Part shown: piece after piece, positions 14,229-18,919 of the stretch
How positions within the stretch are numbered: the stretch's first letter is position 1
Layout: each line of letters starts with the position of its first letter
NCBI GenBank assembly: GCA_016208845.1
Contig: JACQXH010000053.1
Coordinates: forward strand, 1 to 18,919
Reading direction: 5' to 3'
DNA: 18,919 bases
Source of the DNA: Nitrospirota bacterium
GTDB taxonomy: Bacteria; Nitrospirota; Thermodesulfovibrionia; UBA6902; BMS3Bbin08
Made by a program: the position numbers and the translations under genes
The notes under the pieces: model-generated
The model's input: only the letters and a program-made list of their open reading frames with translations
What the model was told of the DNA's origin: nothing
The model's database searches: none

Positions 14229-15145
14229 ATTCCGTGCTGTACCCCTGGTGAATATGGATTCTTCTTTTGAGGCATGATGACACTGGTCCTGCTGTGTGAA
14301 TCGGAGAGCTCAAAAAAACCGAATTCGATGGTGGTCCATATATGGAGTTCCTCTGCCATGCGGTCTAAATTAGTGATCAAAGTGATTATAGAGTACATGG
14401 TTTCTATAGGGACATCGGGCTGCCACATCGCATCCCTCGTATGGTCAATAATAGAATCAAAGCCAAGGAGTTTCATAAGGTATTCCCTGTCAATAGGAAG
14501 CTGTGATCCATTGACACTGCCTGAGCCTGCCGGACTCTGGTTGAGCCGCCTGTATGCTGATTTGAGGCGTTCTGAATCTCTGAGAAGGGGGTACAAGTAT
14601 CCAAGGAGGTAATGGGATCGAGTGGTAGGCTGCGCATGATGAAGATATGTAAAATCACTCATATATGTATTACGGTGTGATTTAACAAGTTTCAGCAAGG
14701 TGTAGCACAAAGATGCCAGTTCTCTTCCGAGGAGCGCAACTTTCTCGCGGCAGGTTAAAAGAAAAGCGATATTTGTTGCTTCCCTGCGCGCTCTGCCGGC
14801 ATGAAGAAAACCGCTTATACTGCCTGTCTTTCCTGAAAGATATTTGTCCCTGTTGTTATAAATGTCTCCGTATCTTGGATCAAAGTTAAGGTCCTGAGAT
14901 GTTTTCCCCTGCATAATAAGCAGTTCTTTCAGGAGATCTCTGCCTGCCCGGGGCTGGACAATGCCTGTCTTGATAAGCATGGACACGTGTGCCATATCAG
15001 CCAGCCCCATGCCCTCGTGCAATAAATCATTTGCCTTAAGTTCGAAATCAAATGCACTGTTGATCAGAGACCGGGAAGGGGCTTTGCTGAACCTGCACTC
15101 ATACCCGAGGTGATGAAAATCCTTAGATTTGCTTTTTTTATTCAA
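14123..15145 (-). CDS. Argininosuccinate-lyase-like protein (fumarase/aspartase superfamily), N-terminal part before frameshift
   Basis: Members eliminate fumarate, or another beta leaving group, from succinyl-type adducts as homotetramers. Recognisable are ECRFSKAPS (16-24), GFLHAGRARRE (112-122), TYLHHAQPTT (166-175), GSVNGSQLPIDREYL (209-223) and the superfamily signature SVIMPQKKNP (288-297). True residues end at Tyr298 (14252); the next 40 or so are out-of-frame. Argininosuccinate lyases read GRSRNDQ where this reads GRARRE, and TH-x-Q-x-AQP where this reads TY-L-HH-AQP, so it is not a normal ArgH. The TTG at 15145 is preceded by AAAGGA at 9 nt. By analogy with XcbC1 of bacterial coenzyme M synthesis, it could eliminate phosphate from phosphosulfolactate. 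Confidence 0.85.
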   Translation of the reverse strand: MNKKSKSKDFHHLGYECRFSKAPSRSLINSAFDFELKANDLLHEGMGLADMAHVSMLIKTGIVQPRAGRDLLKELLIMQGKTSQDLNFDPRYGDIYNNRDKYLSGKTGSISGFLHAGRARREATNIAFLLTCREKVALLGRELASLCYTLLKLVKSHRNTYMSDFTYLHHAQPTTRSHYLLGYLYPLLRDSERLKSAYRRLNQSPAGSGSVNGSQLPIDREYLMKLLGFDSIIDHTRDAMWQPDVPIETMYSIITLITNLDRMAEELHIWTTIEFGFFELSDSHSRTSVIMPQKKNPYSPGVQHGICLEDLSVWQRPARPRAASRTIAYSFMRNSQRTWT

Positions 15146-15181
15146 TAAATAAAGTCCTTTTGAAAGTGATAACTTATCGAA

Positions 15182-15210
15182 ATTATAACAGGAAAGAGCT
15201 TATTTTTAAA
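15182..15210 (-). promoter_or_regulatory. Extended -10 promoter of the lyase-comA operon
   Basis: On the minus strand TGTTATAAT (complement of 15182-15190) is a perfect extended -10. TTTAAA (complement of 15205-15210) lies at a 17-nt spacing as -35. Transcription would start near 15175, about 30 nt before the TTG. The rest of the 15146-15256 spacer shows nothing else I can name. Confidence 0.55.
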
Positions 15211-15256
15211 TACTCATGAGGGAACCCTGATCATAAACTCGTGTAATATATGCGCA

Positions 15257-17098
15257 CTATAGCTCCTTTCTAACCCTGTCTATGTTCAGCCTTATGAGGT
15301 TATGCGACGGGAATTTCCTGGCGGCATACTCATATACCTTTAAGGAATCCTGTTTTTTGCCCATGGCATAAAATACATCGCCAATTGATATAAGGTAATT
15401 TGGATTTATCTTATTCCTTAATGCGCCTTTGGAAGCCCGCGCAATGACCGCGTTAAATACGGTATTCTTTTGAAGGCGTTTTTTGATCAACACATCTGTG
15501 TTCTTTGATCCGTTCCTGATAAACACAACGCTAATGTCGTCAACATTTACAGGAACCCACCGGTCATCCTTAAGCATTTCCAGCACCAGAGGAGTAACAG
15601 TCCCATGAACATTTAAGGTGTCAAGGAGCACTATATCCACGCTGTAGTTATCAAGCAGTTTTTCCCACAAAGGGGGTCTGTCAGCAGGAAGGTCCTTATT
15701 ATATATGGACCTTGTCGCGGAATTTATCAATCTTGCCTCCTGAAGGGCGGTAGAGTTAATAGACCTTGTATCAATAAAATTTTGTGTCCATGGATGCAGT
15801 CTCCATGTCACATATCCGCCGAACACAAAATCATTATATATATTGCCGGAAAGCTGATATTTTTCAATAAAATCCACAGAGCTTGCGGGTACAGATCTTG
15901 TCTTTGCCTCGCTGAAATTGAACATACTTGACCTTGCATTGCCTGCAAAGAGGAAAAGTGAACATAAAAAGGCAATGCCCGCAAGGACAGGGGCCAATCC
16001 GCCCCGGATCTTATTCAATGAATCTCTTTCAGGCAGAGTCCCCAGGATGCAATGTATCTCTGTCCCTATGATTATGGTGCCGATCAGGACAAAATAAATA
16101 ACGAACCTGAAAGCAAATAAGCTCATCAGGAGTAATCCTGCAAGCACAAAGAGTCTCGGATAACTGCCCTTTTTAATCATGGAAATAAATACCGCAGGGT
16201 ATAACAAAAGCAATGCGATATAACTTATATCCAATCGGCGCAGATTGTTTTTATAAACTAAAAATGACGGCAGATGTTCTTCAATATTTTCCCTGAAGAA
16301 CTTTGATTTTGCTGAGGCGGTTATTAAGAAGGCATCAAAATGAGTAGGGTTAAGATACGTGCACGCGACAGCAAGCGCACAGACCGATATAAAAACTATC
16401 AGTTCTTTTTTTGTCAATAAGGATCTTTTCAATACAACATTCAGGGCCTCTCCGGCGGAAAAAGCGGCGATCATCGCAATGCCGAATATGAAACCGCCAT
16501 GCATATTTGCCCATAACATCATCGCGGGGACAAGCAGGAAAAAGATCCTGTTTCTTGTTCTGCTGAACTCATCCAGCAATAAAAATACAATGATAGAAAA
16601 TAAAATTGAGAAAAGCACGGGCCTCTCAGCCGTAAAAGACATGAGCATATAAAAGGCAGGCAAGACGAAGAAAAAACTCAAATGCAGGCTGACCCCGTTC
16701 CTTCTAAGGCCTGTTAAAACCAGCAGTACCGCGATCAAGAAAAGAAGGGCCCTGAAGATTATTATTCCGGAATTGTCAAAAGTATTGTATATGCAGAAAA
16801 GAACAGTCTGAGCAAGCCAGTATTGCTTGAGTATGAAAGTTTCTCTTTCAGGAAAGAAATTTTTGTTCTCTCCGGGCACAGAGGTATAGGAAAAGGGGTC
16901 TTTGTCCGGCAGGCTGCCTGTTTCAGAAATATATCTGCCTGATGAGATGTGCCACCAGAAATCATAGTCCCAGAGATTTATTGAAAGATACTTGAAGGAG
17001 AATGCCATGAAAAGCAGAAGGAAGGAAATAAAAATTAAGAGGCGCTCTATCTTATGTCTCATTAATGATCTGATGAAATTATACCAGAAATAAACCAT
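15257..17098 (-). CDS. Polytopic membrane protein, GT-C glycosyltransferase-like, with C-terminal TPR-like segment
   Basis: The protein has about 613 residues. A first helix (around 20-38, numbered from this start) leads to an outside loop with NLWDYDFWWHISSGRYI, then LPDKDPFSYTS and KQYWLAQ. This acidic-aromatic loop after TM1 is characteristic of GT-C enzymes that use polyprenyl-phosphate sugars. About ten hydrophobic helices follow, with ERPVLFS and LWANMHGGF between them. A soluble region (FVFGGYVTWRL, NFIDTRS) is followed by a helical repeat-like end (ISIGDVFYAMGKKQDSLKVYEYAARKFP). A TTG at 17116 is in frame, but the apparent transcription start near 17113 excludes it. The ATG at 17098 is my choice, and 17062 is possible; none has a Shine-Dalgarno site. 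The substrate is unknown; it may work with the GT2 enzyme that charges polyprenyl phosphate. Confidence 0.8.
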   Translation of the reverse strand: MVYFWYNFIRSLMRHKIERLLIFISFLLLFMAFSFKYLSINLWDYDFWWHISSGRYISETGSLPDKDPFSYTSVPGENKNFFPERETFILKQYWLAQTVLFCIYNTFDNSGIIIFRALLFLIAVLLVLTGLRRNGVSLHLSFFFVLPAFYMLMSFTAERPVLFSILFSIIVFLLLDEFSRTRNRIFFLLVPAMMLWANMHGGFIFGIAMIAAFSAGEALNVVLKRSLLTKKELIVFISVCALAVACTYLNPTHFDAFLITASAKSKFFRENIEEHLPSFLVYKNNLRRLDISYIALLLLYPAVFISMIKKGSYPRLFVLAGLLLMSLFAFRFVIYFVLIGTIIIGTEIHCILGTLPERDSLNKIRGGLAPVLAGIAFLCSLFLFAGNARSSMFNFSEAKTRSVPASSVDFIEKYQLSGNIYNDFVFGGYVTWRLHPWTQNFIDTRSINSTALQEARLINSATRSIYNKDLPADRPPLWEKLLDNYSVDIVLLDTLNVHGTVTPLVLEMLKDDRWVPVNVDDISVVFIRNGSKNTDVLIKKRLQKNTVFNAVIARASKGALRNKINPNYLISIGDVFYAMGKKQDSLKVYEYAARKFPSHNLIRLNIDRVRKEL

Positions 17099-17127
17099 TT
17101 TAGAAATAGTATCCAATCTTTTATAAT
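17099..17127 (+). promoter_or_regulatory. Promoter of the methyltransferase gene, apparently leaderless
   Basis: TTTAGA (17099-17104) and a perfect TATAAT (17122-17127) are separated by 17 nt. The predicted start, about 7 nt after the -10, falls on the A of the ATG at 17134, and there is no Shine-Dalgarno sequence. Confidence 0.5.
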
Positions 17128-17147
17128 AAACTCATGGATACATTCAA
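17120..17147 (-). promoter_or_regulatory. Divergent promoter of the GT-C-like gene
   Basis: On the minus strand TTGAAT (complement of 17142-17147) and TATAAA (complement of 17120-17125) are separated by 16 nt. The -10 box shares bases with the TATAAT of the opposite promoter. The start would be near 17113. Confidence 0.35.
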
Positions 17148-17877
17148 TCCCTCTGCATTTAAAAGGCTTAAGCAGGTTGAGAAGAAACATTTCTGGTTCA
17201 ATGTGAGGCGGAGATATATCTTTGATGCGGTTAGTCATTTTTGTCAACCGCCTGCAAAAATTCTGGAGATAGGCTGCGGTACCGGCAATGTCAGCAGTTA
17301 TCTGGCAGGGAAAGGTTATAAGGTAACAGGGTGCGAATATTTTCCGCAGGCCCTGGAACTCGCTTATGATGGCTTTACCAAAGTGCGTGGAGATGCCTTC
17401 AGCCTGCCATTTAAAGAAAAAAGTTTTGATATTGTCGGCTTGTTCGACGTAATAGAACACTTCGATGATGACAGATCCATTTTAACAGAGGCAAAAAGGG
17501 TAATAAAACCCGGGGGCATTATTGTGATCACTGTGCCGGCGAGGGAGGAATTATGGCACTATTTTGATATTAAGGCCCATCATAAGAGGAGATACTCAAA
17601 GGTAAATCTTAAATCGCTATTGTCCTCTGCAGGTTTTGCGACCCGCGCAAATGAATATATGTTTTCTCTGCTTTATATCCCAATAATGTTAAACAAGAAA
17701 AAAACTGAAGACAGTGACAAGTTTAAAATCAATCCTGTAATAAATACGTTATTCAGGGCTGTGTTTGAGGCTGAGCGGATAATTTCGAGGATAATCCCGC
17801 TTCCTGCAGGGACATCTCTTATCGCAATCGGCACTCGCGATGATAACACCTTAAAAACAGCAGTCAGCAGACAGTAG
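17134..17877 (+). CDS. Class I SAM-dependent methyltransferase
   Basis: The protein has 247 residues. The order is an N-terminal cap (FKRLKQVEKKHFWFNVRRRYIF, 9-30), motif I ILEIGCGTGNVSSYL (44-58) binding SAM, an acidic end of strand 2 (CEYFPQAL), DAFSLPF, motif IV FDIVGLFDVIEHFDD (99-113) and KPGGIIVITVP. The KHFWF cap is frequent in methyltransferases of polysaccharide and natural-product loci. A basic/hydrophobic C-terminal part (residues 160-235) may contact the membrane. The substrate is unknown: sugar, lipid or a product of the neighbouring operon. The last residues (LKTAVSRQ) are encoded by a CAGTCAGCAGACAGTAGTCAG-type simple repeat running into the spacer, so the C-terminus is probably not conserved. 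Confidence 0.88.
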   Translation: MDTFNPSAFKRLKQVEKKHFWFNVRRRYIFDAVSHFCQPPAKILEIGCGTGNVSSYLAGKGYKVTGCEYFPQALELAYDGFTKVRGDAFSLPFKEKSFDIVGLFDVIEHFDDDRSILTEAKRVIKPGGIIVITVPAREELWHYFDIKAHHKRRYSKVNLKSLLSSAGFATRANEYMFSLLYIPIMLNKKKTEDSDKFKINPVINTLFRAVFEAERIISRIIPLPAGTSLIAIGTRDDNTLKTAVSRQ

Positions 17878-17930
17878 TCAGTTTCTGGCCGGTTGACTAT
17901 TCACCGTTTACTGATAACTGTTTTATATTA
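17859..17930. repeat. Degenerate CAGTCAG / TTCACCGTTTACTG simple repeat
   Basis: Short units (CAGTCAG, CAGACAG, TAGTCAG, then GTTGACTATTCACCG, TTTACTGATAACTG) run from the methyltransferase end into the spacer. They resemble the TAGTCTGT-type units after rluB and purL but are not copies. The rest of the spacer up to 17997 is A/T-rich. Confidence 0.4.
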
Positions 17931-17979
17931 GGTGTTCAATCGCTCCAATAAATTTATTTTGGACATGTCTGAATAGAAA

Positions 17980-17985
17980 TATGAT
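17980..17985 (+). promoter_or_regulatory. Possible -10 of the dehydratase gene
   Basis: TATGAT lies 12 nt before the ATG at 17998. The candidate -35 TTGGAC (17959-17964) is only 15 nt away, shorter than ideal. The leader would be about 6 nt, with no Shine-Dalgarno site, much as for the methyltransferase. Confidence 0.25.
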
Positions 17986-17997
17986 ATCATAGTGGCC

Positions 17998-18919
17998 ATG
18001 AAAACTTTACTTGTGACAGGCGGAGCAGGTTTTATCGGCAGTAACTTTGTGAAGTACATTTATAACAAGTATCCGGATTACAAGATTGTCATGCTTGACG
18101 CCCTTACTTATGCAGGGAATCTTGAGAACATTCCGCAAAAGATCAGGGATTCAGGCCGCTTTGAGTTCTGGTACGGCAATCTCAATAATCTGGACCTAGT
18201 GGGCGATCTGGTAAGCATGTCAGATGTTGTTGTTCATTTTGCGGCAGAGACCCATGTGGCCCGTTCATTATATTTAAACAGGGTTTTCTTTATCACAGAT
18301 GTTTTGGGTACGCAGTCAATAGTTAACGCGATCCTGAAATATTCAGACAGGGTTGAACGGTTCATCCACATTTCCACGTCAGAAGTATATGGCACCGCTG
18401 CCTATAAGCCAATGGATGAAAACCATCCCCTGAACCCGACCACGCCGTATGCCGCGGCAAAGGCAGGCGCTGACAGGCTCGTATATTCCTACATAAAGTC
18501 TTATGACATTCCGGGAGTCATAATAAGGCCGTTTAATAATTACGGACCTAACCAGCATCTTGAAAAAGCAGTTCCCAGATTTATAACAAGTGCCATTTTG
18601 AAAGAGCCCCTTGCAGTTCATGGAGACGGGTCTGCTTCAAGGGACTGGGTCTATGTTGAAGATACTGCCCTTGCAGTTGACAAGGCCATTCATGCCCCGC
18701 TCGAAAAAGTGCAGGGAGAGGTTTTCAATGTTGGGACCGGAGTTGATATAAGCATTTATGATATAGCAAAAATAATATTGAAAGAATTCGGTCTTGACGA
18801 CAGCTACCTGACATACATGGAGGAAAGATTCGGCCAGGTCCAGATACATCTTTCTTCAACGCAAAAATCCGCGGATATCCTCGGCTTTAAGGCGCAGACA
18901 TCCTTTGAGGACGGGCTGA
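17998..18919 (+). CDS. Nucleotide-sugar 4,6-dehydratase-like extended SDR (cut by window edge)
   Basis: The first 307 residues of an NAD-dependent nucleotide-sugar enzyme of the RmlB/LegB type, which commonly forms a 4-keto-6-deoxy sugar, are visible. They show the NAD loop TGGAGFIGSN (7-16), DALTYAGNLENI as in dTDP-glucose dehydratases, HFAAETHVARS, and the catalytic STSEVYG and Tyr-x3-Lys in TPYAAAKAGAD. RPFNNYGPNQHLEKAVPRFI and GDGSASRDWVYVEDTA follow. The triad reads T-S-E, whereas RmlB proper has T-D-E. This favours a LegB-like or decarboxylase/epimerase-like reaction, so I give no symbol. Its product could feed the DegT aminotransferase at 8287. Family members are usually 315-350 residues, so only the last few dozen are missing. 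Confidence 0.9.
   Translation, partial: MKTLLVTGGAGFIGSNFVKYIYNKYPDYKIVMLDALTYAGNLENIPQKIRDSGRFEFWYGNLNNLDLVGDLVSMSDVVVHFAAETHVARSLYLNRVFFITDVLGTQSIVNAILKYSDRVERFIHISTSEVYGTAAYKPMDENHPLNPTTPYAAAKAGADRLVYSYIKSYDIPGVIIRPFNNYGPNQHLEKAVPRFITSAILKEPLAVHGDGSASRDWVYVEDTALAVDKAIHAPLEKVQGEVFNVGTGVDISIYDIAKIILKEFGLDDSYLTYMEERFGQVQIHLSSTQKSADILGFKAQTSFEDGL

Noticed and set aside
14240..14275. Programmed -1 frameshifting in the lyase gene at the AAAAG run
   Set aside because: A slip there would replace KKNPY of the catalytic signature by out-of-frame residues, and CAAAAGA is not a proper slippery heptamer. A deletion after NPY explains the alignment better.
10402..15145. A complete coenzyme M pathway
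   Set aside because: No PLP decarboxylase, sulfopyruvate decarboxylase or sulfoacetaldehyde-processing gene is present. ComA plus one lyase is not enough to claim coenzyme M.

Overview
The window looks like chromosomal DNA from an uncultured Gram-negative-like bacterium of moderate G+C. The abundance of short palindromes and 7-nt simple repeats, even inside coding sequence, recalls genomes of the Nitrospirota or former Deltaproteobacteria. That taxonomic guess is an inference from general familiarity, not from a search.

Left part (1-8168) is mostly housekeeping. On the minus strand rluB (23S rRNA pseudouridine synthase) runs towards aspS (aspartyl-tRNA synthetase, cut by the window edge). 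Diverging from them is a purine-synthesis pair, purL and purF. purL carries about five in-frame repeat insertions and is broken by a small deletion in its glutaminase domain. A lone type IV pilin gene follows on the minus strand.

Right part (8287-18919) is an accessory glycan or small-molecule locus. A DegT-type sugar aminotransferase converges on a five-gene minus-strand operon. In transcription order the operon holds an argininosuccinate-lyase-like enzyme (frameshifted), an ATP-grasp ligase, a NadB/fumarate-reductase-like flavoprotein, a clear phosphosulfolactate synthase (ComA) and a membrane-anchored family 2 glycosyltransferase. The first three junctions are 4-nt overlaps or a 10-nt gap, and a good extended -10 promoter lies upstream. 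Beyond it are a large GT-C-like membrane protein (minus), a SAM methyltransferase (plus) and a nucleotide-sugar 4,6-dehydratase-like SDR (plus, cut by the edge).

The most interesting content is the ComA operon. ComA makes a C3 sulfonate from phosphoenolpyruvate and sulfite. The lyase and flavoprotein families normally handle fumarate, aspartate and their adducts, and the sulfonates derived from ComA product (sulfoacrylate, cysteate) are isosteres of these. A pathway making a sulfonated metabolite, amidated by the ATP-grasp enzyme and perhaps attached to a glycan or lipid, is a reasonable but untested hypothesis.

No rRNA, tRNA, CRISPR array, transposase or phage gene was recognised. No gene-free stretch exceeds 300 bases.
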